Source: Kaiparowitsia implicata GSE-PSE-MK54-09C (lineage in GTDB: Bacteria > Cyanobacteriota > Cyanobacteriia > Elainellales > Elainellaceae). Taken from it: a DNA stretch of 64,000 bases. Under the pieces are notes generated by a model that searched no databases, was not told where the DNA came from, and worked only from the letters and a program-made list of their open reading frames with translations. The DNA lies in NCBI GenBank assembly GCA_019359435.1, contig JAHHHI010000063.1:1-64000 (forward strand), read 5' to 3'. The translations under genes were made by a program, and so were the position numbers. Of this stretch, positions 45,545 through 54,861 are shown piece after piece. Every line of letters starts with the position of its first letter. Position 1 is the stretch's first letter.

Positions 45545-45669
45545 TTAACCTTAATTCGGGTTAAGAGGGTTTGGTGGCACTACGTGTCGTTCAATGCCCC
45601 AAACCATTGATTTGCAATGCGCCACGCGCACTGCAAATCAATGGTTTAAGCCTATCCCGAACTCAGGTT
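45545..45669. mobile_element. MITE-like nested inverted repeat
   Basis: An inner stem of 22 bp with one mismatch (45601-45622 with 45626-45647) closes a three-base loop. Outer arms TTAACCTTAATTCGGGTTAAG and CCTATCCCGAACTCAGGTTGA are imperfect inverted copies. The right arm shares the 15-mer CCTGAGTTCGGGATA (reverse strand) with 16095-16109. It lies 25 bases after the caspase gene. Confidence 0.55.
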
Positions 45670-45694
45670 GATTGGGAAAGTGAGGGCTGAGATG

Positions 45695-48007
45695 TTACTC
45701 CACAATTTCGATCACAGTGGAGAAGGCGGCGATCGCATCGGGAGCCACTGCCGTATCTTCAGTGCTGACCATCTCCACTTCAACAGAACCAGAGCTCCGA
45801 GACATCCCATCGACATCGCTGAGCAAGTCGTCGATTAAGCTCAGGGGGTTGCCTTCAGTAAAGCCCACTGGGCCACGGGTGTCGCCTCGGCCTTGGGCGA
45901 TTGCTTGCAGATTGCGCAATATACCCCTCAGCGGCTGTCGGCTGACGATGGTTAACACTTCCACAAAGCCCGTATCCCGCAGCCGAAACTGGAAGCCATC
46001 CTCGGGCCGCGGTACAACTAGGGTTTCATTGGCGTCGATGCGGGCCGCCTCGTCCGGGGCATTCCAGGTGTTAGGATAGAGAGCAATGGTATTGCCCTGG
46101 CTATCGATCACCAGACAGCTCAGGTAGACATCTGTGGCCTCCTCGTTGTTGACCCGCAGCTGAATAACATCGCCGGAGGGATAGGTAGCTGTTGTCACCT
46201 GGGTTCGCAGGCGCGATAGGTCGCCCTGGGCCGCTTCACCGGCGATCGGCACCGTTGGCCCCTGGCCGCTGGTGCTAAAGATTTCACCCCCCACGCGCAG
46301 GCTGGTGGGAGTACCCGCCAGCTGCTGCAAGGCCCGAGCCACCAATAGCGCCCGAAATCGGGGCCGCAAGCGGTTGACCGCTGCTGAGGCCGATTCATTC
46401 ACGGGGCCAGCGGTGTTGGGCACGAGCACGCTAAGGTCGGCGGCATACAACCCCACAGAGCCAATGGGTGGCGGACTGGTCGCCCCGGCAGTGCGTAGGT
46501 CTGCCTGCATGGTCTCGCTGGTGCGAGCCAGCACAAACTCTACATCCGCCTGTTGATCGACGGGCAGCACGGTAATGCGGTTGACGGCCTGGCCGCTAGT
46601 GGTGGTCGTGGTGCCCAGCGCCGCATTCAGGGCGGTTTCTGCCACAACTCGCTCGGTCGATAGAGATGAATCGATTCCAATGCGCAGGGAAGGGACCGCC
46701 AAAGCCGCTACCTTTTCTCGCAGTAAAAGCCCTGGCTTGACGCTAGTGGTTTGGCCCTCTGTCAGCTTGCCGTAGGCCAATAGCCCATTGCGCGACTCCA
46801 ACTCCACATCGCCCAAGGTATTGCCCGTCGCCGGATCGATCAGCGAATAGACGGTACCTACCCGAGCCGTTTTAAGGGTTTGGGGCGACAGCCCTCCCAG
46901 CCAAAACTCAATCTGGGAGTCGGTTACGGTTCTCACCACCGCATCGGCAAAGGGAGCCAGAGACGAGGTGAAGTAGAGGGGCTGGCCCAGGCTGTTGCTG
47001 TCAGGGGCCGCTTCAAAAATAGGCACCTGAGGCTGGCGGCTTTCGGTAGCGGCGGTGATACGAGTGCTGCGCACCAAATTTACCTGGGTGGTGCTGGCGG
47101 CTTCGGCCCCTGGCACTTGCCACAGATAGCTCGTCAGCAGGTAGGTGAAAATGCCTGAGCTTTCGCCATTGTCAAAGGGCATTTCCCAGGCCTCTTGGTC
47201 ACAACTGGCAGAGCCCAGAGCTACCCCTTTGGCTATGCCCAGGGAGCGTCGCCGATGGAATTCGACCTCATCCAGGCTGAGATCCTTCATCCAGCGCTCT
47301 TGCTGTTCAATTTCATCGGGAATAGGCTTGAGAACTACATCGGGGTTGCCCGATATCCGAGCGCTGGTGGCCGATCGCACCCTGGCATTACCCCGCGTGC
47401 CTGCCCCAGAATGGCAACTATCCAGTACTAGGGTGACATTGTCGGTGTCTAGGCGTTGGCTGAGCAAAAATAGGGTGCGACCCATGATGTCAGCCACTTC
47501 AATTTCGTTCTGACCTTGGGTTCTGACACGCCCCGCATCGCGAGTCACTAGGGTGCCATTGCGACCGTATTCGTCGGCACCGCCACACTGGGCCACTGTA
47601 ATAGGCTGGGGGTCTTCCACTCGCGAGCCATGTCCAGAGTAGTGGAAGACAACGATGTCGCCCGGTTTGACCTGCTGAATCAGGTGTTCTTCAAAGGCCT
47701 GGAGAATGTTAGCGCGGGTGGGCAAAATACCGGAGTCATCCGTGACGCGGAGGATATCAGCCTCTTTGAACCCGAAGCGATGTTTGAGCAGCTCGTACTG
47801 CATGTTGACATCGTTGAGGCAGCCGTAGAGCTCTGGAACACTGGGGCCGGGGTATTGGTTCACCCCCACCAGCAGGGCCAGTTTGCGGGGCGTACCCTGG
47901 GCCAGGGCTTTGCCGTAGTGGTTGGCCTGGCGCAAAAAGTTGGTCTGGCTCAGGCCGATAGCGGCCAGGCTAGACCCAGCAGCTTGCAAAAAGTGGCGAC
48001 GTTTCAT
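45695..48007 (-). CDS. Exported caspase-family peptidase (orthocaspase)
   Basis: The 770-residue protein begins M-K-R-R-H-F-L-Q-A-A-G, a Tat-type twin-arginine signal, so it is probably exported folded. The p20-like C14 domain follows, with the catalytic histidine H126 in F-H-Y-S-G-H-G-S and cysteine C198 in L-D-S-C-H-S-G-A-G. The long C-terminal half (about 350-770) includes a DUF4384-like beta region (L-R-V-N-N-E-E-A-T-D-V-Y-L). Orthocaspases cut after Arg or Lys. I chose the ATG at 48007 since the Tat motif starts there; other starts at 48016 and 48130 are in frame. A trypsin gene ends close upstream. Confidence 0.88.
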   Translation of the reverse strand: MKRRHFLQAAGSSLAAIGLSQTNFLRQANHYGKALAQGTPRKLALLVGVNQYPGPSVPELYGCLNDVNMQYELLKHRFGFKEADILRVTDDSGILPTRANILQAFEEHLIQQVKPGDIVVFHYSGHGSRVEDPQPITVAQCGGADEYGRNGTLVTRDAGRVRTQGQNEIEVADIMGRTLFLLSQRLDTDNVTLVLDSCHSGAGTRGNARVRSATSARISGNPDVVLKPIPDEIEQQERWMKDLSLDEVEFHRRRSLGIAKGVALGSASCDQEAWEMPFDNGESSGIFTYLLTSYLWQVPGAEAASTTQVNLVRSTRITAATESRQPQVPIFEAAPDSNSLGQPLYFTSSLAPFADAVVRTVTDSQIEFWLGGLSPQTLKTARVGTVYSLIDPATGNTLGDVELESRNGLLAYGKLTEGQTTSVKPGLLLREKVAALAVPSLRIGIDSSLSTERVVAETALNAALGTTTTTSGQAVNRITVLPVDQQADVEFVLARTSETMQADLRTAGATSPPPIGSVGLYAADLSVLVPNTAGPVNESASAAVNRLRPRFRALLVARALQQLAGTPTSLRVGGEIFSTSGQGPTVPIAGEAAQGDLSRLRTQVTTATYPSGDVIQLRVNNEEATDVYLSCLVIDSQGNTIALYPNTWNAPDEAARIDANETLVVPRPEDGFQFRLRDTGFVEVLTIVSRQPLRGILRNLQAIAQGRGDTRGPVGFTEGNPLSLIDDLLSDVDGMSRSSGSVEVEMVSTEDTAVAPDAIAAFSTVIEIVE

Positions 48008-48133
48008 TGAGGGCATGGTGAATCTCCAAAAGGCAGGGTCAATTGTTGAGTTGGCTGAGACCTTGCTCAGGCCGCGAGGGCGTTCACGCGGTGGCTCCAA
48101 AGGGGGCAAGTCACCGGAGTAAGCCAGCACCAG

Positions 48134-49108
48134 TTAGAAAGCTTGGCGGATGAAGCTGACAATCGGGTCAATTTTGACCCCGTAGTTGACAATGCCTTGG
48201 CTCTGAATGGTTTCTCCGGTGCTGGCGTTGACTTGCCGATCTGTACGTTCAGCGGAGTTGAGCCCTACAATGCGAAATTCACCGTCAATGACGGCCAGCA
48301 TTGGCCCCCCAGAAGAACCGCCGTGGGTGTCGCAGTCATGAATCAAGCTATCTTCCACTTCACCCAGCACGTTGCAGCCCTGATGCACCCCAGCGGTGCG
48401 GCCCGGTGCGTGGGCTGGGAAATCGCCCGAGTAGCCCACGGTGGTTAACCCCCCTCGATGGTTGCGGACTAGCTCAGATACTGAGAGCGATGACCAAGCC
48501 AGGGTGCCATAGGTATTGCCCAGGGGGCGATCGAGCTTGACAAAAGCCCAGTCGTTGGGGTGAGGGAAGCTAGACTCGTCGCTGAAGTTGGTACCGTAGA
48601 TAATATCGACCACGTTGGCGATATGGTCAGCCTCTCTAACCCGGCCATTGACCATGTTGGGATGAAAGGTAATGTTAGTTTTGACCTGGTGGGTTTCAGG
48701 ATTCACCACACAGTGGGCGTTGGTGAGCACCACGTCGGGGGCAACCAGACTACCGGTGCAGAGATCGATATATCTCTCCCCGGCTGGGCTTTGTAGACGG
48801 CCAATGGCCGACCACGGATAATGGCTGCTGGTCACTTGGGTGCGATCATCGCGGAGACCAATGACACCCCGGCCTCCTCTAGGGTCACTCGACTGGCTGA
48901 GCCCAGCCGGAATGTAGGGCTCGGGGTTGGGGGTGAGGCCAAAGGCCAAAACTTTTTCAGCAGCAGTGCGCTGTACCTGGCGAAGGGATTGCCCGACGAC
49001 AGATTGGGCTTGGGCTGATAGGTTAGCCAGCATGCCCAGGGCTAGCATGGCGGCCCCAGCACTTGCTAGCACAAGCCTGGCGGAGCGACGCGAGGAAATA
49101 AATCTCAT
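48134..49108 (-). CDS. Secreted trypsin-like serine peptidase (V8/glutamyl-type)
   Basis: The 324-residue protein has a Sec signal peptide (basic residues, then hydrophobic 12-33, ending S-A-Q-A). The chymotrypsin-fold triad is complete: H132 in L-T-N-A-H-C, D186 in H-P-N-D-W-A-F-V and S266 in H-G-G-S-S-G-G-P. The H-G-G-S pattern resembles the V8/glutamyl endopeptidase group, but the specificity is unproven. A propeptide-like segment (35-80) may keep it inactive until cut. It is 126 bases upstream of the caspase gene and paralogous to the interrupted trypsin at 52866-53813. An activating cleavage of the caspase is a tempting idea without proof. Confidence 0.88.
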   Translation of the reverse strand: MRFISSRRSARLVLASAGAAMLALGMLANLSAQAQSVVGQSLRQVQRTAAEKVLAFGLTPNPEPYIPAGLSQSSDPRGGRGVIGLRDDRTQVTSSHYPWSAIGRLQSPAGERYIDLCTGSLVAPDVVLTNAHCVVNPETHQVKTNITFHPNMVNGRVREADHIANVVDIIYGTNFSDESSFPHPNDWAFVKLDRPLGNTYGTLAWSSLSVSELVRNHRGGLTTVGYSGDFPAHAPGRTAGVHQGCNVLGEVEDSLIHDCDTHGGSSGGPMLAVIDGEFRIVGLNSAERTDRQVNASTGETIQSQGIVNYGVKIDPIVSFIRQAF

Positions 49109-49248
49109 GATTAGTATTTTTGGCTGAATGCGGTGACATCTTTACCTATATCTGGCGGCAGGGAACTTATACAGATAGGTTTTAGTGTTTCATAGCTGGG
49201 CGAATCCTAGTTTTTTATTTCTGTAAAAATGAAGACGCCCAGAGTTCA

Positions 49249-52200
49249 CTAATCGGCGGAGCCAATCAGGGTGAAGGCGGCCCACAGGCGGGGGTCGGGG
49301 TGTTGCGCCATGGTGGTGAGCATGGCCTGGCGCAGGGCCTGGGCTTTGTCGCCGCTCTGTTGCCAGTTGTCGTAGAAGGCGACCATGAGATCGGCGGTGG
49401 CGGCATCATCCACGGCCCACAGCGACACAATGATGCTGGGCACCCCTGCCGCGACAAAGGCGCGGGAAAGCCCCACCACCCCATCGCCGGTGATGCGCCC
49501 CCGCCCGGTGTCACAGGCGCTGAGGATGGCTAGGTTGGCCTGTAAGTCCATCGCCAAGATCTCAGCAGAGGTGAGCAGGCCGTTGTCACCGCTGCCGGGG
49601 GCGAGGGCAATGGCACCGGGCAGGTCGCGGGTGCCGGTTTCACGGGGGTCACCGTACTCCAGCAGGCCGTGGGTGGCCAGATGAATCACATCGGCTCCGG
49701 CCATGCGCTGCTGCACCGCCACCTTGGTGGCGGCACTGCCCAACAGTGCCGGGGTTTGCAGAAAGCCGGAAATCGCCTCGGCCTCCCGCTGGGCACCGGG
49801 CAGGGGGCTGAGCCGCATATCCTGGAAGGTGCCGCTCTCGCTGAGGAAGGTGACGGTGGGCATGGTGGGGTTGCCGACGATTAGGGCGTTGTCGGTAGAA
49901 AAGAGCGAACCGCCGTTTGCGGTGGCAGCGGCAGATCTGGCCTCGGTCGCCAGGCCGAAGACCTGGATGGAGGGGGCAGTGAGGATGGTGTGATTCTCGA
50001 TCAGGTAGCTGCCGTCGGGGGCTTTGAGGGCGGCGAAGGGCACTAGAAATAGCTCTTCCTGGGGCATGAAGACCACAGGCTGCTTGGGGTCGGCGGGCAG
50101 CAGGTCGGCGATGGGAGCAATCAGCAGATCGTAGAGCTGGCGGAGGTTGGCCTCGGTGCGGGCCTGCTGCTGGGCAAGGTATTCGGGAGTAGGCTCGGGA
50201 ACAATGGTGGCTCGATCGCCCCGTACGCCAATGGCGTCGCGGGCGGTGATGACGAGGTCTTGCAGGCGCACACCAGTTGAGGGTTGGGTCCGAAGTTCGA
50301 TGTTTCCAGCCTCGGTTTCCACGGCAATATTCCTCTCCGATGCCAGGGCCACCGACTCAAAGGCAATTTCCCCCGTGGGCTGCACAACCCAGATATACAG
50401 CCTGTCTGCTTCCTGCGGTCTGGAGTAGCTGACGAGGGTGACGTTTTGCTGTTGGGCGATGCGCCGAATCTGTGACAGGTTGGGAACCGTATCTAAAAGG
50501 TCTTGCTCCGCTGAGGTAGAGATATGGTTGGCCAGCGTTTCCACCAGCACCCTAGCGCGTCCCCGTTCTGAGGCCACCAAAGCGTCCTCAATCCTTCCCT
50601 GCTCAATGAGGGTGCGCTGTAGGGTGGCATAGCCCCCTCGCTGGATTTCAAACAGGGCTAGCTTATCGGTGTCGTTGAGGTCGCCCTCGCGTAGCCTGTC
50701 TGAAATGTCTAGGGCACTGAGCAAATACTGTTCGGCTTGGGTATGTTGCCCCAGATTCATGTGAATGAGGGCGAGACCATAGAGGCTCTCTTGCTCCCCA
50801 GCTTGGTTGCCCCGTTCGCGATGGATAGCCAAGCTTTGCTCGTAGGCCGCGACGGCGTCCTGGGCAATGGCTTCCTGGGGAAGGAAGGAATGCATACTAC
50901 GGTAAACACTGCCCAAGTTGATGAGAATAGTCGCTTCTTCGGCCCGCAGGCTACGCTGCTGGGCGAGGGTGAGCGCTCGCTGATATAATCCCAAGATTTC
51001 TGGATATCTCCAATCAACACGTAACGCTCCCTCTGATACCCCCAGTGTTCTGGGGTTGGCAAGGTACCACCTGCCTATGTCAACCCAGGCTCGGATTAGA
51101 GCTAAAGGTTCATCTAAGCCGTTGGCAATCTCAATACTTTGATTCAGCAGTTCAATTCGGCGAAAATAGTTTGGGTGAACTGCCGCCAAATTTCTCAAGG
51201 CCATGGCCTCGCTAGAGCGATCCTGCAGCTCACGGGCGAGATTCAAACTTTGTTCATACAGTTCAAAGGCTTGCTCGTCTCGACCCAGGGTTTGGTACAA
51301 GAACCCGAGGTTATTGGTCGTGCGTCTGACGCCAGAGTTGTCATTGGCCTCGCGGGCTAGAGTCAGCGCTTGTTGATAGGATCCTATCGCCCGCTGATAC
51401 TGTCCCAGGGCAAACTGGGAAATGGCAATACTGTCAAAGGCGTTGCTTTGGCCATTAATATCGTTGATCTCAGTATAAATCTCCAGGGCTTGATAGTGCC
51501 AGTTGAGGGCCTGACTCGGGTTGCCGAAGGCTCTGTAGGATACACCTAGGTTGCCTAAAGCCGCTGCCTCCTGGGTGCGATCAGGAATAGCACGGGCAAC
51601 GGTTAGGGACTGCTGATGAAAGTCAATGGCTTGGGGATAGTTGCTGAGGGTGCGGTGGGCGATGCCAAGATACCGCAAAATCTCCGCTTCCCCGCTGCGA
51701 TCGTCGTTTGCCCGTTTGATCGCCAAAGATTGCTCAAACACATCGATAGCGCTTTGAATTTGGCTGGTAACGCTGTAGAGGCTTCCCAGTCGATCTAACA
51801 GGTGTTCTGTCTCTGCTCTATTGTCTAAGACTTGCCAAATCTCCAGGGCTTCTTCATAGGCCGCAATGGCCTCTTCACGATTTTGCTGACGACTATGGGT
51901 GTTGCCGAGAGCCGTAAGGGCGGTGGCAACACCAGACTGATCTTGAAGCTGGCGTCTGAGGGCGATGGCTTGCTGTTGCAAGTCGATGGCCTGATCGTAG
52001 TCGCCTAGGGCCTCGTGAGTATTGCCAGTCATTAGGAGTATCCTGGCCTCTTCTCGACGACTGATCGCGAGCAGCGTTTCGGGCACGGCCCCACCGTCTG
52101 TAAATCCAAAAGCTTGTTTGCGGATCAAGGCTTGCCTGTAGGTCTGTAGCGCTGCTGCAAAATCCCCGGTGCTGTACTGTTCTCCTCCCCGCTGCGATAG

Positions 52201-52755
52201 GGTAACGGCATCAGAAATGAAGATTTCTGCCTCCGTTGAATTGGCGACCCTCATCTGATAAGAACCCTGACCATTCTCGTTGTGGGTGGTCACACGAATG
52301 CTATAGGTTCCATCCGCTGGTAGGCTGGCTACCAGCCACGCATCCTCTGCAGAAATCAGGGTGACCAGGCCAGAACCCACCAGCGTATTGGTCGATGCAT
52401 GGGTCACAAGAATCCAGGGCGCAAAATCACGACTTTTGACCTGAATGGTAATCGTTTGGCCTGCCTTGCCTTCAAACTGGTGCGTGTTAACCAGTCGCAC
52501 TGAGTCAGGGCCATCATCACCCTGTCGCAGAGTAATATTTCCACTGCGTTCATCCAATTGATGGGTGGCGCCAAACGCATCTGAGGCTCCTTCTTTTGCC
52601 CGAATACTCAGCTGAAATGGTTCGGTGGCCTCGACCCTGGGGGCTTCAAACTCTTGAGCCAAAGCCGCAGCTGTGAGCAGGGCTGGGATCTCGGCAAAAG
52701 GCGCCATCGCAACTGTAACCGCAACCAAACCAAACCACTTCGCTGCGTAACGCAT
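49249..52755 (-). CDS. Exported PPC-TPR-CHAT protease
   Basis: The 1168-residue protein has an N-terminal signal (hydrophobic 6-34). A pre-peptidase C-terminal (PPC) type beta domain lies at about 60-185, with F-x-G-x-A-G-Q-T-I-T-I-Q-V and P-A-D-G-T-Y-S-I-R-V. About ten TPRs follow (200-640), then a CHAT domain (about 800-1168). The caspase-like dyad is H1029 in H-L-A-T-H-G and C1081 in L-S-A-C-D-T-G. CHAT-TPR proteins are caspase-related proteases, known in other bacteria as partners of gasdermins or CRISPR effectors. I took ATG 52755 as the start. It lies between two trypsin genes. Confidence 0.9.
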   Translation of the reverse strand: MRYAAKWFGLVAVTVAMAPFAEIPALLTAAALAQEFEAPRVEATEPFQLSIRAKEGASDAFGATHQLDERSGNITLRQGDDGPDSVRLVNTHQFEGKAGQTITIQVKSRDFAPWILVTHASTNTLVGSGLVTLISAEDAWLVASLPADGTYSIRVTTHNENGQGSYQMRVANSTEAEIFISDAVTLSQRGGEQYSTGDFAAALQTYRQALIRKQAFGFTDGGAVPETLLAISRREEARILLMTGNTHEALGDYDQAIDLQQQAIALRRQLQDQSGVATALTALGNTHSRQQNREEAIAAYEEALEIWQVLDNRAETEHLLDRLGSLYSVTSQIQSAIDVFEQSLAIKRANDDRSGEAEILRYLGIAHRTLSNYPQAIDFHQQSLTVARAIPDRTQEAAALGNLGVSYRAFGNPSQALNWHYQALEIYTEINDINGQSNAFDSIAISQFALGQYQRAIGSYQQALTLAREANDNSGVRRTTNNLGFLYQTLGRDEQAFELYEQSLNLARELQDRSSEAMALRNLAAVHPNYFRRIELLNQSIEIANGLDEPLALIRAWVDIGRWYLANPRTLGVSEGALRVDWRYPEILGLYQRALTLAQQRSLRAEEATILINLGSVYRSMHSFLPQEAIAQDAVAAYEQSLAIHRERGNQAGEQESLYGLALIHMNLGQHTQAEQYLLSALDISDRLREGDLNDTDKLALFEIQRGGYATLQRTLIEQGRIEDALVASERGRARVLVETLANHISTSAEQDLLDTVPNLSQIRRIAQQQNVTLVSYSRPQEADRLYIWVVQPTGEIAFESVALASERNIAVETEAGNIELRTQPSTGVRLQDLVITARDAIGVRGDRATIVPEPTPEYLAQQQARTEANLRQLYDLLIAPIADLLPADPKQPVVFMPQEELFLVPFAALKAPDGSYLIENHTILTAPSIQVFGLATEARSAAATANGGSLFSTDNALIVGNPTMPTVTFLSESGTFQDMRLSPLPGAQREAEAISGFLQTPALLGSAATKVAVQQRMAGADVIHLATHGLLEYGDPRETGTRDLPGAIALAPGSGDNGLLTSAEILAMDLQANLAILSACDTGRGRITGDGVVGLSRAFVAAGVPSIIVSLWAVDDAATADLMVAFYDNWQQSGDKAQALRQAMLTTMAQHPDPRLWAAFTLIGSAD

Positions 52756-52865
52756 GAGGGCAATGCTCCATTTTTGAGGTGATATCAAGATGTAGGTCTG
52801 ACCCCGAAGAGCTTATTCAGCTTCAGGTCAGTTTCCTTCCTTTTACACAGCCATCAGGCTGTAAC

Positions 52866-53183
52866 TTAGGGCGCTTCCGTCTGAAGCTGGCGCACAATGC
52901 GGGGAATCTTGACGGCAAAGTTGACGATTCCTTCTCCGGTATCGCGACGGGATGCCCCCGATGCGTGGAGCGCCACGATGCGGTACTGGTCATCGACCAT
53001 GGCCAAAATTGGCCCCCCCGATGCACCGCCTGTGGTGTCGCACAGGTGCAGCACCAACGAAAGATCCTCCGCTACAATGCTGCATCCCTTGTGGGCGCTG
53101 GCGGTCTGCCCCGGATTGTCGGCGGGGAAGTCGCCGGAGTAGCCCACCATAATCAAATTCTCGGCAAAGTCGTTAATTAATAC
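52866..53183 (-). pseudogene. C-terminal part of the interrupted trypsin
   Basis: Directly after the TAA at 53186-53184 the same frame continues V-L-I-N-D-F-A-E-N-L-I-M-V-G-Y-S-G-D-F-P and holds the catalytic serine in T-T-G-G-A-S-G-G-P (position 265 of the read-through protein). The part aligns closely with the intact paralogue at 48134-49108 (G-Y-S-G-D-F-P-A, then H-x-G-C). An ATG at 53156 could restart translation but without signal peptide or the other catalytic residues. One base change restores the gene. Confidence 0.75.
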
Positions 53184-53813
53184 TTATGAAGGCAGCGGGC
53201 TGAAGCCAATGGTGCCGTAGGTCTGGCCCAGGGGTTTGTCGAGCCTGACCAGCGCCCAGTCGTCAGGACTGGGTTCATCGGGGTTCCACCCGACAAAGTC
53301 GGTGCCCAATAGCCATCCAGTCACCTCAGCGACATCGTCCTCGTGGGTCACAAGACCATTGACCAAGTTGGGGTGGAACTCAATGCGTTGACTGTGCTGT
53401 CTTGTGCGAGGATTCACCACGCAGTGGGCGTTCGTGAGGACGATATTATCGGTCACCAGAGTACCTGTGCAGGTGTAGCCACTGCCGTTGGACATAAAAC
53501 CGACAATTTGGCCCATTGCCGACCAGGGGTAGGCTTTGCTGTACACAGGCTGGCGATTGTCAGGGCCAATGATGACGCGCCCGCCTTCCGAAGGGTTGTC
53601 TGACTGGCTCAACCCCTCAGGAATAAAGGAGCGGCTAGCCTCTATATCAAACTCCAGTTCTGAGAGGTTGGTCAGGCTAGGAAGCTGGGTTTCTGCCGTA
53701 GTTTGTTCAGTGGCCTGTGCCTGCCAGGACAGACTCGCCTGGGTTAAAGGCACTGCAGCTAGGGCAAACCCCACCGACGCCATGCCCAGAGTCAAAAAAC
53801 GATTCATAGCCAA
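53184..53813 (-). CDS. Secreted trypsin-like peptidase, cut before the catalytic serine
   Basis: The 209-residue product has a signal peptide (residues 1-27) and the first two triad residues, H130 in L-T-N-A-H-C and D185 in P-D-D-W-A-L-V. It stops at a TAA after I-G-F-S-P-L-P-S, before the strand that carries the serine. In the paralogue at 48134 the sequence runs on without interruption. The truncated product cannot be a protease but could still bind substrates. Alternatively the TAA is a sequencing error or a recent mutation (TCA, CAA or GAA to TAA). Confidence 0.75.
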   Translation of the reverse strand: MAMNRFLTLGMASVGFALAAVPLTQASLSWQAQATEQTTAETQLPSLTNLSELEFDIEASRSFIPEGLSQSDNPSEGGRVIIGPDNRQPVYSKAYPWSAMGQIVGFMSNGSGYTCTGTLVTDNIVLTNAHCVVNPRTRQHSQRIEFHPNLVNGLVTHEDDVAEVTGWLLGTDFVGWNPDEPSPDDWALVRLDKPLGQTYGTIGFSPLPS

Positions 53814-53928
53814 AAGTCCTCAACATGAATGACAAAAGCGCGATGCCCCCAGCTTCTCTGGTACCTGCTCCTCACCAGTCGGAAGCTGCCCAGAGAAACC
53901 AGGAACAAGAAGAAGGATCAGGGGCTGA

Positions 53929-54861
53929 CTAAAAGCCAAAGAAGCGGCGGACGCGGTTGACGGTGTCGAGCAGCTGGTTAACGTTGCCTAGCATGTTGTC
54001 AAAGCTGACGCGATCGCTGGCAGTGGGTTGGTGGGTATAATCGCTGGCTCTGGTCACCGCTCCAGATGCGGGCAACTGGGGTGGTGAGAACACCACATCG
54101 TAGGGGAAGTTGAGCCCCGCCTGGGAGGCCCGACCCAAAAAGGTGGTTACAGGAATGCCGTAATTAAACCCGGTGCCTTGAGCTAATCCTTGGGCTGTTT
54201 CCAAAGGAACGTTGAGCCTTTGCGAAATCCGTCTAGCATCTTCTAGGGTGCCAATGCCGTGAATCCCTATCAGTCGCCCCGCTTCGTCAAGCACCTGTCC
54301 CCCGGACATGCCGCTGCGGGTGACATTGGTATAGCCCACCTGATACCCTCTCCAGGGCGTATCTAACACCGTTGAAATAGACCCGCCGGTAAACTGTCGA
54401 ACCCATTCACCTGTAGGGGAGCCCTCCCCAGGCCAGCCAGATAGGTATACATTTTGCCCCGGAGAAAGCTGATAGGTCGCGATGGTAATCGGCTCGTAAT
54501 TTTGTGGGCACTCGAAAGTCAACACAGCCAGGTCTTCGTTGGTGAATGCCCGAGTGTTAGTGACCTGATGCACCGCTTGATCAAAGGTTCTGACAACAAA
54601 CGTAGCCCCAGGCACATCAGTGACATGGGCATTAGTGACACCCACGCAAGTATTCCCGTCTCTAGCAACCAATGAGCCTGAGCCACGGCTGATAGGTTGT
54701 CGGTTGTTATCTAATGCCACAATCAATAGCGTGGTGCGCTGGGAGATTTCGTTGATTTCGGGGCCAGATTTAATGGTGTCGCTGATGCGGGCTTGGAGCG
54801 GCATCTGCGCGGCGAGTACCAGCACCGCAGAGCACAGCGCTGGCAGTGTAGCTTGTTTCAT
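53929..54861 (-). CDS. Secreted trypsin-fold serine protease
   Basis: The 310-residue protein has a signal peptide (hydrophobic 8-24) and a chymotrypsin-fold domain with H79 in V-T-N-A-H-V, D110 in T-N-E-D-L-A-V-L and S186 in R-S-G-M-S-G-G-Q. The pattern is that of the trypsin-like proteases often found near CHAT and TPR proteins in cyanobacteria, and differs from the V8-like pair in this cluster. A helical tail (residues 255-310) ends R-R-F-F-G-F. ATG 54861 is preferred; 54897 is also open. No PDZ domain is present. It is likely periplasmic or outer-membrane linked. Confidence 0.85.
   Translation of the reverse strand: MKQATLPALCSAVLVLAAQMPLQARISDTIKSGPEINEISQRTTLLIVALDNNRQPISRGSGSLVARDGNTCVGVTNAHVTDVPGATFVVRTFDQAVHQVTNTRAFTNEDLAVLTFECPQNYEPITIATYQLSPGQNVYLSGWPGEGSPTGEWVRQFTGGSISTVLDTPWRGYQVGYTNVTRSGMSGGQVLDEAGRLIGIHGIGTLEDARRISQRLNVPLETAQGLAQGTGFNYGIPVTTFLGRASQAGLNFPYDVVFSPPQLPASGAVTRASDYTHQPTASDRVSFDNMLGNVNQLLDTVNRVRRFFGF

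Larger units (their letters stand above)
44827..45694. other. Junction region with tRNA relic and inverted repeats
   Basis: Over 850 bases without a credible protein gene. It contains a tRNA 3' fragment (45286-45327) and a nested inverted repeat (45545-45669), both listed separately. A minus-strand frame of 167 residues crosses the tRNA relic and looks spurious. The region separates the STAND gene from the protease cluster. Confidence 0.5.
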
